Program-made: the position numbers and the translations under genes
Notes under the pieces: model-generated
The model's input: the letters and a program-made list of their open reading frames with translations, nothing else
Told to the model about the DNA's origin: nothing
The model's database searches: none
Part shown: piece by piece, positions 12,120 to 24,499 of the stretch
Layout: every line of letters begins with the position of its first letter
Numbering within the stretch: the first letter of the stretch is position 1
DNA from: Cynocephalus volans
Lineage: Eukaryota; Chordata; Mammalia; Dermoptera; Cynocephalidae
Assembly (NCBI RefSeq): GCF_027409185.1
Contig: NC_084474.1
Span: 27,619,382-27,683,381 of the forward strand
Direction of reading: 5' to 3'
Length of the DNA stretch: 64,000 nucleotides

Positions 12120-13210
12120 GGTGAATAAAAATGCTTTTTTAAAAATAAAAAAGCACAGCATTATATCATTTCAGAAAAGCAAAGACAAAGATAAGATTCT
12201 AGAAGATTTGAAGAAAAAAGACCATTTACTAAAGACAGAGAAACTGAATGGTATTAAAGTTCTTAACTGAAACAGTTGAAATTAGAACATAATAGAGCAA
12301 TGATTTTAAAGTTTTAATGGACAACGTTTTTAAATTTTGAATTTTTTTTTAGCAAAATTGTCAAGTATGAGGGTAGAATAAAGATATTTTGAGACATAAA
12401 TGGTCTCAAAAAATTTGGCTTCTGTACAACTTTTCTCAGGAAGGCCTGGAAAATGCTTAATGAAAACATAAGAGAGAATAAAGCAAGAAAGAAGATTCGT
12501 GAGAACCAGGAAACAGAAAAGTCAACATAGAAGAGAGGTGAAGGGAAGTTCTGGGAAGAAGAGAAGCAAGACTTGAGAGCAACCAGCTTAGAGCAGGAGG
12601 ATGGTATTCTAAAAAAAGAGAAAAGATAAAAAAGAACTAATAGATGTATATAGAGGAGTTTTATTAATTAATTTGAAGAATTTGCTAAGAAATAGTGATA
12701 GAGCCATGAAAAACTAAGCTAGTAACAAGAAAATTGTTAACTCTAGGAAAAGTGAAAAGTTTAAAAAGAAAGGATAAGTAATCAGAGTGGCTGAGTGGTG
12801 GGAAAAAAAAGCTTTTGTTATGTAGTTATAATAAATACCAAATATTGATTTTACCAAAAATTGCGATGTTACTTTTTTGGGTGGAGAGAGGGAAAGGAAA
12901 ATGGAAGGAGGATGTGTATATATATGTGTGTATGTAGTAAAATTTTCTCTTTCCAAATAAGAAATCAATAAACAGTATCTAAAAGAGATAAGTTAAGCAG
13001 AATGTGTGTTTTATTTAGAAATATGGCAATAAGTGTCAGAACAAAAGCTAGAGGAGTGGATAATGATTTTTTCTGGGGGTTGCTGCTGAGGGATGAGGAG
13101 GGGTAGAGCGAAGTACTGCTGGTTTTTTCTTATAAGCTTTGTAGAACTTTTTAGCTTTTTAAAACTATGTATATGTGTTAATTTGGTAGAAATTAAAACC
13201 AATTATAAGA
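12120..13210 (+). mobile_element. HAL1-like fragment, sense
   Basis: The segment containing TTTCAGAAAAGCAAAGACAA, TGTCAAGTATGAGGGTAGAA and TTTTCTCAGGAAGGCCTGGA resembles the C-terminal and 3' part of HAL1/L1M ORF1. It probably continues the element seen at 8.5-10.3 kb, interrupted by the LTR and SINE between. No intact frame remains. Confidence 0.5.
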
Positions 13211-13920
13211 AAGAAACCACAGGGCAATTTGGAGAAAGTGATGTTTTAATTCAAATATTTTTGAGTTAAGAAAAGAAAATAAGTTCAACTGGTGAGGTCC
13301 AAGGTGGTATGTGCTAAATCCAAGAGTGCACAAAGGCCCAAGGTCCTGTCCTCATTACCCTCATCAGTAGATAAATGATAAGTCTGCCTTTCTATCATAT
13401 TAAATAGACCTCCAATGAGGCTTAATGGAAATGACTAGCACTCTGTATTCTGCTTTAAAATATTTCTTTTTAATTCTCTAAAATCTTTGCTTTCACTTTT
13501 GTAAAAATCCCCAGCTTTGCCAGTGGGGCTAATAATGACTTGCCTTCCCAAAGTAGTAATGAACTTACTATTCTGTTACTGCAGGAAAAATGGAGTAAAG
13601 ATGTCATACCTATGGAAATTTGTAAGTTTTAGAACATATTTGTTCATTTGATTCATTATCTTCACGAGGTGAGAAATTGAGCTTTTTAATACCTCATATT
13701 GTGTTATAATTTCTTCTAACTTTTCTCTCTCCTATGAAGCTGTATCTTAGTGAATTAGGTATGTATATGCCAAAGGTCAAAGCCAAAAAGTCTAGAAAAC
13801 CTAGGATTATAACCATAGTCTCTTAACTCCTAGAGTATGCAGTTTCCAGTATGCCAGTTTCTCGATAAAAGTTGTCCAGTGAATTTATTCAAAATCATTA
13901 TAAAGCACTCTAATGTAGTA
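13211..13920. other. XKR9 intron, no recognisable feature
   Basis: This appears to be ordinary intronic sequence. I see no repeat signature and no open frame of interest. Confidence 0.35.
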
Positions 13921-13924
13921 CATA

Positions 13925-14108
13925 CGTACACCAACTTTGGAATCAGGCAGATTTAGGTTCAAATCTTAGTTCTGCAACTTGCTAGCTATGTGACTTGAGA
14001 CAAGTAATACATCTCTCCAAGCCTCAGTTCCCTTACATATAATATGGGAATATTAATATCTACCTTGAAGGATTAGGTGAGATGAGTATGTAAAGTGCTG
14101 GAATGGGT
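13925..14108 (+). mobile_element. MIR SINE, sense
   Basis: Sense-order MIR landmarks are present. They are GGAATCAGGCAGATTTAGGT, CTAGCTATGTGACTTGAGAC and CAAGCCTCAGTTCCCTTACA. It ends about 105 bp before the acceptor of the XKR9 terminal exon. Confidence 0.8.
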
Positions 14109-14213
14109 TTGTGGTTGTGTGTGTACAGATAAAGTATGTATGGCATCTAATAACTTAGTATTGCTAATATTATTCCTGTAAAAATATATCTTTTTTTATT
14201 TTTTGTTTTTTAG

Positions 14214-14915
<702 letters not shown>

Positions 14916-15403
14916 AACTTTTAAAAATTTTTTATTTTATTTTATTTTTATCGTTAAATTGAAGTATATATTTACATCTTATTTATTTATTTATTTTTAA
15001 AATTTATTTTATTTTGTCAATAACAATGTGGTTGATTATTGTGGCCAATCACTGAAACCTCCCTCCCTCCTCCCTCTCCCCCCTCCCTCCCAACAATGTC
15101 CTTTCTGTTCTCTTGTCGTATCAACTTCAAGGAATTATAATTGTTATATCTTCTTCCCCCACCCCCAGTTGTTTGTGTATTTATTTATTTATTTTTAGCT
15201 CACAGAAATAAGCGAGAATGTGATATTTCTATTTCTGTGCCTGACTTGTTTCACTTAATATAATTCTCCCTAGGTCCATCCATGTTGTTGCAAATGGCAG
15301 TATTTCATTCTTTTTTATAGCAGAATAGTACTCCATTGTGTAGATATACCACATTTTCTGTATCCACCCATCTGATGATGGACATTCGGGCTGGTTCTAA
15401 CTC

Positions 15404-15760
15404 TTAGCTATTGTAAAGAGTGCTGCAATGAACAGGGGAACAGGTATACCTTCTACTTGATGATTTCCATTCCTTTGGGTATATTCCTAGCAGTGGGATA
15501 GCTGGGTCATATGATAGATCTATCTGCAATTGTTTGAGGAACCTCCATACCATTTTCCATAGAGGCTGCACCATTTTGCAGTCCCACAAACTGTGTATGA
15601 GAGTGCCTTTTCCTCTGCAACCTTGCCAGCATTTATCATTCACGGTCTTTTGGATGTTAGCCATCCTAACTGGGGTTAGATGGTATCTCAGTGTGGTTTT
15701 GACTTGCATTTCCGGAATGCTGAGTGATGCTGAGTATTTTTTCATGTGTCTGTTGGCCAT
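15404..15760 (-). pseudogene. L1 ORF2 C-terminal fragment
   Basis: This 118-codon frame corresponds to the C-terminal domain of L1 ORF2p. It contains [20 protein letters not shown] (the cysteine-rich region), then [20 protein letters not shown] and a [20 protein letters not shown] block. It belongs to the L1 that split XKR9 and is detached from the reverse transcriptase by frame breaks. Confidence 0.88.
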
Positions 15761-16012
15761 TCATATATCTTCCTTTGAGAAAGGCCCATTTAGCTCTTTT
15801 GCCCATTTTTTAATTGGGTTATTTGTTTTTTTGTTGTAAAGTTGTTTGACTTCCTTGTATATTCTGGATATTAATCCTTTGTCAGATGTATATTTTACAG
15901 ATATTTTCTCCCACTCTGTTGGTTGTCTTTTAACTCTGTTAATTGTTTCTTTTGATGTGCAGAAGATTTTTAGTTTGATATAATCCCATTTGTTTATTTT
16001 TTCTTTGGTTGC

Positions 16013-16921
16013 CTATGCTTTTGGGATTGTAATCATGAAGTCTGTGTCCAGTCCTACTTCCTGAAGTGTTTCTCCTATGTTTTCTTTAAGAAGTTTTATT
16101 GTTTCAGGATGTATATTTAATTCTTTAATCCATTTTGAGTTGATTTTAGTATATGGTGAGAGGTATGGGTCTAATTTCATTCTCCTGCATATTGATATCC
16201 AGTTATCACAGCACCATGTGCTGAAGAAGTAGTCTTTTCCCCAGTGCATAGGCTTGGTGCCTTTGTCAAAGATCAGATGGCTGTAGGTGTATGGGTTGAT
16301 TTCTGGATTCTCTATGCTATTCCATTGGCCAGTGTGTCTGTTTTTATGCCAGTACCATGCTGTTTTGGTTATTATAGCTTTGTAGTATAGTTTAAAGTCA
16401 GGTAGTGTTATGCCTCCAGCTTTATTTTTTTTGCTCAGCATTGCTTTGGCTATGCATAGTCTTTTGTTATTCCATATAAATGTCTGGATAGTTTTTTCCA
16501 TTTCTGAGAAAAATGTCTTTGGAATTTTGATGGGGATTGCATTGAATTTGTCTATCACTTTGGGTAGTATGGACATTTTCACAATGTTGATTCTTCCAAT
16601 CCAAGAGCTTGGGATCTCTTTCCATCTTCTGGTATCCTCTCTAATTTCTCTCAGCAGTGGTTTGTAGTTCTCATTATAGAGATTTTTCACCTCCTTGGTT
16701 AACTCAATTCCTAAGTATTTTATTTTTTTGGTGGCTATTGTAAATGGGCAGGCTTTCTTGATTTCTCTTTCTGCATGTTCACTATTAGAGAATAGAAATG
16801 CTACTGATCTTTGTGTGTTGATTTTGTATCCTGCTACTTGCGGAAATCGTTTATCAACTCCATGAGTTTTTTTGTAGAGGCTTTTAGGCTGTTTGATATA
16901 TAGGATCACATCATCAGCAAA
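16013..16921 (-). pseudogene. L1 ORF2 fragment, RT catalytic motif to thumb region
   Basis: The catalytic FADD motif is intact at the nucleotide level (16,910-16,921 on the minus strand). It is followed by [10 protein letters not shown], then a [20 protein letters not shown] block, [20 protein letters not shown], and the thumb and connection region with [21 protein letters not shown] stop upstream at about 16,948 separates it from the front half of the RT, so no functional polymerase can be made. Confidence 0.88.
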
Positions 16922-16966
16922 GAGGGACAGTTTGACTTCATCTTTTCCAATCTAGATGCCCTTTAT

Positions 16967-17790
16967 TTACTTCTCTTCTCTGATTGCTTTGGCTAGTACT
17001 TCCAACACTATGTTGAATAGGAGTGGTGAGAGTGGGCATCCTTGTCTAATTCCTGTTCTTAATGGAAAAGCTTTCAGCTTTTCCCCATTCAAGATGATAT
17101 TGGCAGTGGGTTTATCATATATGGCTTTAATTATGTTGAGATACTTTCCATCTATACCTAACTTATAGAGGGTCTTTGTCATGAATGAGTGTTGAATTTT
17201 ATCAAATGCTTTTTCAGCATCTATAGAGATGATCATATTGTCCTTGTGTTTGATTTTATTGATATGGTGTATCACATTTATTGATTTGTGTATGTCGAAT
17301 CAACCTTGCATCCTTGGGATGAATCCCACTTGATCGTGGTGAGTAATTTTATGTATGTGTTGCTGTATTCTGTTAGCTAGTATTTTATTGAGGATTTTTC
17401 ATCTATATTCATCAAGGATATTGGCTTGTAGTGTTCTCTTTTAGTTGTATCTTTACCTGGTTTTGGTATCAGGGTGATGTTTGATTCATAGAATGAGTTT
17501 GGGAGAATTGCCTCTATTTCAATCTTTTGAAATAGTTTATAGAGAATTGGTGTCAATTCCTCTTTGAATGTTTGGTAAAAATCTGCTGTGAATCCACCTG
17601 GTCCTGGGCTTTTCTTTGTTGGGAGCCTTCTGATAACAGCTTCAGTCTCCTTCATTGTTATTAGTCTGTTCAGATTTTCTACATCTTCTTGGCTCAGTTT
17701 TGGTAGCTTGTGTGTGTCCAGAAATTTATCCATTTTCTTCAGATTTTCTAATTTGTTGGCATATAGTTGTTTATAGTAGTCTTGAATCAT
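16967..17790 (-). pseudogene. L1 ORF2 fragment, RT fingers and palm (two frames)
   Basis: The first frame (17,377-17,790) shows the [20 protein letters not shown] and [20 protein letters not shown] motifs of the N-terminal RT region. The second (16,967-17,275) continues with [16 protein letters not shown] and [20 protein letters not shown]. These are conserved RT blocks of L1. A frame break lies between them. Confidence 0.88.
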
Positions 17791-18279
17791 TCCTTGTATT
17801 TCAGATGTATCAGTTGTAATATCACGTTTTTCATTTCTAATTTTTGTTATTTGGGTGTTCTCTCTTCTTATTCTAGTTAGCCATGCTCATGGTTTGTCAA
17901 TTTTGTTTATCTTCCCAAGAAACCTACTTTTTGATTCATTGATCTTTTGTATTGTTTTTTGGGCTTCAATTTCATTAAGTTCTGCTCTGATCTTAATGAT
18001 TTCTTTCCATCTGCTGACTTTGGGTTTGGATTGTTCTTATTTTTCTAGTTCTTTAAGTTGAATTATTAGGTTGTTCACTTGCCATCTTTCCATTCTTCTG
18101 AAGTAAGCATTTAATGTGATAAATTTCCCCCTTAGTACTGCTTTTGCAGTATGCCACAGGTTTTGGTATGATGTATCATTATTTTTATTAGTTTCAATAA
18201 TTTTTTTTATTTCCTGCTTGATTTCTTCTTGGACCCATATGTCATTAAGTAGTATGCTGTTTAATTTCCATGTGTTTGT

Positions 18280-19030
18280 TTATTTTCCAGAATTTTGTTT
18301 GTTATTGATTTCTAATTTCAGTCCATTGTGGTCTGAAAAAATACATGGGATAATTGCAAATTTTTTGAATTTGTCGAGACTTGATTTGTGACCTAACATG
18401 TGATCTATACTGGAGAATGATCCTCGTGCTGATGAGAAGAATGAATATTCCGAGGTTGTTGGATGGAATGTTCTGTGGATATCTGCCAAGTCCAATTGGT
18501 CTAGAGTGTTGTTTAGATATTGTGTTTCTCTGCTGGTTCTTTGCCTAGATGATCTGTCCAATATTGACAGTGGGGTGTTCAGGTCCCCTGCTATTATGGT
18601 ATTAGTGTCTATTTCCTTCTTTAGGTCTAGTAGAGTTTGCTTTATAAATCTGGCTGCTCCAACATTGGGTGCGTACATATTTATGATTGTTATGTCTTCT
18701 TGACAGATCAATCCTTTTATCATTATGTAGTGGCCCTCATTATCTCTTTTTATGGTTTTTAGTTTAAAGTCTATTTTGTCAAATATAAGAATAGCTACTC
18801 CAGCTCATTTTTCATTTCTGTTTGCATGATAAATCTTTTTCCATCCTTTCACTCTTAGTCTATGTGAGTCTTTAATAGGTGAGGTGGGTCTCTTGAAGGC
18901 AGCATATAGTTAGGTCCTCCTTTTTAATCCAGTCAGCCAGTCTGTGTCCTTTGATTGGGGGATTTAATCCTTTTACATTAAGAGTTGTTATTGAGAAGTG
19001 TTGATTTTCTCCTAGCATTTTATTGATTTT
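18280..19030 (-). pseudogene. L1 ORF2 endonuclease fragment
   Basis: The frame at 18,280-18,723 contains ITIINMYAPNVGAARFIKQT and IAGDLNTPLSILDRSSRQ, hallmark blocks of the APE-type endonuclease with the catalytic Asp and Asn of GDLN. It ends with SSIDHMLGHKSSL, the SxIDHIL-type motif. The start of ORF2, near 19,030, carries additional stops. Confidence 0.85.
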
Positions 19031-19319
19031 TGTTTGAATGTCTTAAGTGTCTTTTGTTTCTTTCTTTCTGATTTACTGTTTGTTTTCTGTATTTGTTGGT
19101 TCCTTGCGTTGTGGATAAACTTTTTTTATTTTCTCTTCATTGTTGCCATTTTTATTTTACTAGTGGGTTTTGATTTTTCTTGATTTTTTATGACAGTGGT
19201 AGTTATTTTTCAGGTACCACACCCAGTACTCCCTTGAGAATTTCTTGTAAGGGTGGTCATGTGGTAGTGAACTCCTAAAGTTTTTGTTTGTCTGAGAAAT
19301 GTATGATTTGCCCTTCATT

Positions 19320-20359
19320 TCAGAAGGATAGTCTCGCGGGGTTGAGTATTCTTGACTGGCAATCTCTGTCTTGTAGTATTTTGAATGTATCATCCCATTC
19401 CTTTCTGGCTTTTAGTGTTTGTGATGTAAAGTCTGATGTTAGTCTGATTGGGGCCCCCTTATAGGTGATTTTACGCTTCTCTCTTGCAGCTTTTAAGATT
19501 CTCTCTTTGTCTTTGAGTTTTGCCAATTTGACTATAACATGTCTTGGAGAAGACCTTTTTGGGTTGAATACGTTTGGAGATCTTTGAGCTTCTTGAATCT
19601 GAAGATCTGTGTCTTTTCCTATACCTGGGAAGCTTTCTGCCACTATTTTGTTCAATATGTTTTCAGTGCAATGTCCTTTTTCCTTCCCTTCTGGAATACC
19701 CATGACTTGGATATTTGAGTGCTTAAGGTTGTCTGATATCTCTCTTAGATTTTCTTCAATGTTTTTAATTCTTTTTTTTTTTTGTCTGCCTGTGTTATTT
19801 TAAGCAGCCCATATTCAAGGTCAGAAGTTCTCTCTTCTGCTTCTGCAAGCATGCTGGTTAAACTCTCTGCTGTGCTTTTTATTTCATTGAATGAATTCTT
19901 CATCTTGGCCAGCTCTGCTACATTCTTTTTCAGGGCATTGATTTCCTTGTGCATTTCTTCTTTCAGGTCCTGTATACTTTTCCTTGTTTCATCATGTTGT
20001 CCAGCTGAGTTTTCTTGTATCTCACTTAGTTTTCTTAGAATTATCACTGGAAATTCTTTGTCAGACATTTCAAGGGCTTCTTGTTCTATAGGATCTAGAG
20101 CTTGAGAGTTATTACCCTTTGGTGGTGTACTTTCTTGATTTTTCATATTTCTGGTATCTTTCCTTTGATGTTTAGTCATTGTGGCAGGGGATTTCATGGT
20201 CCACTGGTTTGACACTATTGTCTGGCTAGGATGTTGCTGGGGCTGCCAATTTGGTATGGCTGCCTCAGTGTCTGCTTGGTTGCCCACTAGTGCCTTGGGT
20301 GCATGGTCGCCTTGGGTCTTGGGCCTCTCCAGGGAGGCGCCTCTCTGGTCAGCATGCAC
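19320..20359 (-). pseudogene. L1 ORF1 fragments (coiled coil, RRM and C-terminal domain)
   Basis: The 204-codon frame (19,745-20,359) includes part of the 5' UTR. ORF1 then likely starts at MTKHQRKDTRNMKNQEST. Its coiled coil contains KSIQDLKEEMHKEINALKKN. The second frame (19,320-19,703) gives the RRM and C-terminal domain, with GKDTDLQIQEAQRSPNVFNP and LKAAREKRKITYKGAPIRLT. The frames do not join, so no full ORF1p is encoded. Confidence 0.85.
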
Positions 20360-20698
<339 letters not shown>

Positions 20699-21290
20699 GC
20701 TTTTCATTTATGACTTCTGTTTTTTTTTTATTTTTGTTTTATTGGTTAGTAAAGAAAATGTATGTTGTGTGTGCATGTAGTCTTTTATTTTTGATACCTT
20801 TAATTTGGGATCAGTTCTGGTACATTAATTGTGAATATGAGAGTGTATAATAATATTTTGTTATTTAAATTAATTTTTCATTTGGTTTTGAAGATCTCTG
20901 GTACTCAGATATTTGTCGCTGTCATGTAGAGCTGCCATCTTGACCCTGAAGTGGAAGACATGGTCTGGATCCAATAATTAAAAGGCTGGAGTTGAGCTTC
21001 CCCCTCACTTTTCTCTCACTGTTTCTGAACTACAACTGCTATACCTGTTGTAAAGAACTGCAAAGGGAAGAGAAGAGCAGAATAACTCATTCTTTCCTTT
21101 ACTGTCTTCATTCAGTGCATATATTTTGAGTTAGGGGCAGTTTGAGTAGAGAAAAAGAGAAAGGAAGGAAAGAAGAAGAAAAAATTCTTAGTAAGCTCCT
21201 ACTATGCTCATTTTATGAACTGCCAAATTTAGTAAGTAGAAGAGAATTGGTATGCATTTGAGAAGACTGAAACTTTTATTTACTTATTTT
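20699..21290 (+). other. XKR9 3' UTR remnant and flank
   Basis: This sequence follows the old XKR9 stop codon. It is AT-rich, without a clear AATAAA near the start. A GCCATCTTGACCCTGAAG phrase at 20,934-20,951 resembles an L1 5' terminus in antisense but lacks a supporting element body. Nothing else is identifiable. Confidence 0.4.
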
Positions 21291-21359
21291 CTAGCTTTTC
21301 TGAATTAATGCATTCTTGACATATAATTTATATTAAATATATTTGTGCTAAAAATTGTA

Positions 21360-22335
21360 ACCAAATCATATTTTATTATTTTTATTTTTTTACATTGTAA
21401 AAAACACATAACAAAACTTACCATTGTGCTCATTTTTTAAGCTTACAGTTCAGCAGTATTAACTATATTCACCCTGTTTGTGCCACAGATCTCTAGAACT
21501 TCTTCATCTTGGAAAGCTGAGATTCTATATCCATTAAACAACTCTCTATTTTCCCCTCCCCCAAGCCCCTAGAAAGCACAACTCTACTTTCTGTTTCTAT
21601 GAGTTTGACTACTTAAGATACCTTATATAAGTGGAATCATACAGTATTTGTATTTTTTCACTTAGCATAATATTCTTGCTAAGTATTTGACTTATTTAGC
21701 TTAGCATAATGTTCTCAGTGTTCATCCATGTTGTAGGATGTGACAGGGTTTTCTTCTTTTTTAAGGTTGAATAATATTCCATTGTATGTATATGCCACAT
21801 TTTCTCTATCCGTGCATCCACTGATGGACATTTGGGTTGCTTCCACCTCTTGGCTGTTATGAATGATGCTACAGTGGACATGGGTTTGCACATATTTCTT
21901 TGAGATCTTGCTTTCAATTCTTTTGCATATATACCTAGAAGTGAGATTCCCAGATCATATGGTAATTCTATTTTTAATCTTTTGAGGAAACTTCATGCTA
22001 CTTTCTATGATGTCTAAACTATTTTACAATGCTACCAAGAGTGCACAAACATTCCAATTTCTGTACATCCCCACCAACACTTGTTATCTTTTAATTTTTT
22101 TTTATCATGGCCACCCTAATGGGTGTGAGGTGATATGTCTTTGCAGTTTTGATTTGCATTTTCCTGATTTGTGACACTGAGCATCTTTTCATGTGCTTAC
22201 TGGCCATTTGTGTATCTTCTTTGGAGAAATGTCTATATTTGATAGGGGTTTAATATTCAGAATATATAAAGAACTTCTACAACTCAACGTCACCACCAAA
22301 TAACCCAATTAAAAATGGCAAAGGACTTGAAGTAA
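21360..22335 (-). mobile_element. Old L1 3' end with 5' inversion
   Basis: Antisense L1 3' UTR and ORF2 C-terminal sequence runs to about 22,238, ending TTTGGAGAAATGTCTATA. The adjacent 22,243-22,335 then reads in sense as L1 ORF2 (TATAAAGAACTTCTACAACT, then ATGGCAAAGGACTTGAAG). The two pieces come from neighbouring parts of L1 in opposite orientation, the classic inversion of twin priming. Confidence 0.7.
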
Positions 22336-22608
22336 CCAAATTATATATATATTAGTAGTTTCGAGCATAATTCCTTCTAGTAAGAAGTAAATTTTGGTCC
22401 TAGGAGTACTATAGATGCCAGTTGGATTAGGCTGAAGTCCTGAAAATAAACTTTTCCCATCAAACCACCTTTTCTTTTTCAGTTCTTCATCTTTTCTTCT
22501 CCTTGGGGTCACCTCTTAATGAATGAGTACCCAAATGATAGCCTTCTCTATTACCAATAGAAAAAGAGTTGACAGTTACACATTTAGTCTTACAACTTAA
22601 TATGAAAC

Positions 22609-23058
22609 TGTAGTGGGGAACCCTGAACATTTTCTGATTGTTAAACCTGTCCCCTTCCACTGGAGAAACTGTTTTAGAAATTTTATGCTTAGCTGTCTTA
22701 ATTGTGAACTTTAGCTTTTGTAACCTAGCTTGCTTCCTGCACCCATGCAAATTAGGTTCCAGAACTGACCAATGAGCTATGTCTCATAGCCAACCAGTCC
22801 AGACTAACAGACTTTCACCCCTCATTTGCATAAGATGACCTAAATGAGAACTTGAGTGGGAAGTTTTTGGCTGTGTAAGGTGGGCCTTTTCCTTCATTTG
22901 GGGAGACATGAGCCTAATGCTCATGCTCTCTTTGCTTGCAAGCAATGAAGCGCAGCAACATCATAAAGAGTTATAACACCAAAAAGAGCTGTCAACTATT
23001 AAAAGAGCTATAAAACCAATGTTGGTCTTGGATTCCTCTGTGCGAGTGCCTGACAACA
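22609..23058 (+). mobile_element. Solo endogenous retrovirus LTR (ERV1-like)
   Basis: This 450-bp segment begins TGTAGTGGGG and ends GACAACA, giving TG...CA ends, and is flanked by the 4-bp duplication AAAC (22,605-22,608 and 23,059-23,062). It has a CCAATGAGC element, a CTCATTTGCAT octamer-like site at about 22,821 and a TATAAAACC box near 23,010. A 4-bp duplication suits gammaretrovirus-like ERVs. There is no internal viral region, so it is a recombined solo LTR with no coding capacity. Confidence 0.72.
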
Positions 23059-23062
23059 AAAC

Positions 23063-23448
23063 TGCTATATAGCTCTTGGGAAGAAGGGTGATCTTATAGG
23101 ATACAGCACATTTCGACTATTTGAAAACAATAAATAGATGTTAAGCTCTAACGCTCTGTCCCAGCACTTTGCAAGTACTGTTGTGGTTACAAAACAGGTG
23201 CAGAATTGAATTCTGTTGCTTGAAATGTTACATACTGAAGCATTTACAGATATTGATAAGCTATGGTTCAGAATGTTTACTATAATGTTTGTAGTTTTCA
23301 TTTTGTAAATGAAACAAATACTGAATAACAGAAGTGGTTACATTTCTATATTACATAGAGTTTATAAAGACTCAAGATGTTTCCTGTGCTACTCTTTGAG
23401 AAAGCTAGACAGTATGGAAAAACCATTTACTCTAGCGGGAGCTAGGGA
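23063..23448. other. Unassigned intergenic sequence
   Basis: No repeat family or gene is recognisable in this stretch. The short frames on both strands look like chance. Confidence 0.3.
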
Positions 23449-23450
23449 AT

Positions 23451-23862
23451 TGCTATGGATTGATGTCTCCCCTACCCCCCACCTCTCTAAACCTGGTCCC
23501 TACTGTGACAATGTAAAGAGGGTGGGAAATCCTATTATGGTGATTGAAATATAGGGCCTTGAATAGGTGATTGGGCTGTAGGACCATGTTGTAGTAAATG
23601 GATTAATAATGGTGGTCAGGGATATGGTTCTGAAGGTTTTAAAAGGAGAGGGCATAAGGAACTCTCTTTCTCTCTGCTCCACCATTTTCTGCCGTGTGAG
23701 AACCCAGGATTGCTGTAAAGCCACCCCCAAAGAAGACCCTCACCAGATGTGTTCCCTGGACTTCCTAGCCTCTGAAACTATAAGCAATAAGTTTTGTTTT
23801 CTTGAAAATTATCCAGTTCCAGATATTTTGTTATAAGCAACAGAAATAGACTAATACAAGAA
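23451..23862 (+). mobile_element. MaLR (MLT1-like) LTR, sense
   Basis: It begins TGCTATGGATTGATGTCTCC and ends AACAGAAATAGACTAATAC, which are the canonical MaLR LTR ends. Between them are the ATAAGGAACTCTCTTTCTCT, CCACCATTTTCTGCCGTGTG and GACTTCCTAGCCTCTGAAAC landmarks. It is a 410-bp solo LTR. Confidence 0.8.
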
Positions 23863-24109
23863 TCTATGGTTTACCTTGGGCATGTGATCCTTACATATGT
23901 GAACCTCACTTATTGCATATCTCACTGTCCCTGCATATTTGGTGTACATACGTATATGTTTGAGGGAGTGAATGGGAAAAGAAGTTAGCCATGCTTGGCA
24001 GCATCTGAGTCAGAATCTTTGAGTCATAAAGGACCAAGAGACTTTGAGTCATAAAGTGAGAGTGCTCTTCATTCATTACTGAAGATTTAAGTGTCCTTGT
24101 GTTACCATT

Positions 24110-24480
24110 TCCTTTCAGCCTAGAGAATTTCTCATAGCATGTTTTTATAGTTTTATAGGTCTATTGGTGATGAATTCTTTTTCTTTCTTCATTTGAACTG
24201 TCTTTATTTGTCTTTTATTCTTGTAGGATATTTTTGCTGGATATAGAGTTCAGGATTGACAGTTTTTCCCCCCTTAAGTGCTTTAAAGATGTTATTCCAC
24301 TGTGTTCTGGCCTCCTTTGTTTTTAATTTAGTGATCATTCCTATTATGATTCTCCTGTACGTAATTTGTCATTTTTCTCTGGCTGTTTTGAGATTTGTAC
24401 CTTTAGTGTTTTGGTTTGCAGTAGTTTGACTATTGTCTTCTTGGGTATAGTTTTTTCTTTGTTTATGAGGATTACTTCAA
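24110..24480 (-). mobile_element. Old L1 ORF1-region fragment
   Basis: The plus strand resembles the reverse complement of L1 ORF1 C-terminal sequence (TTTGCTGGATATAGAGTTCA and CTTTAAAGATGTTATTCCAC). It is diverged, without an open frame. Confidence 0.5.
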
Positions 24481-24499
24481 AAAGCTCATGGAAAGATTC

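Noticed and set aside
15404..20359. A functional L1 encoding reverse transcriptase
   Set aside because: The catalytic FADD is intact at nucleotide level, but stops and shifts divide ORF2 and ORF1 into several frames. The same holds for the L1 at 55,875-61,563.
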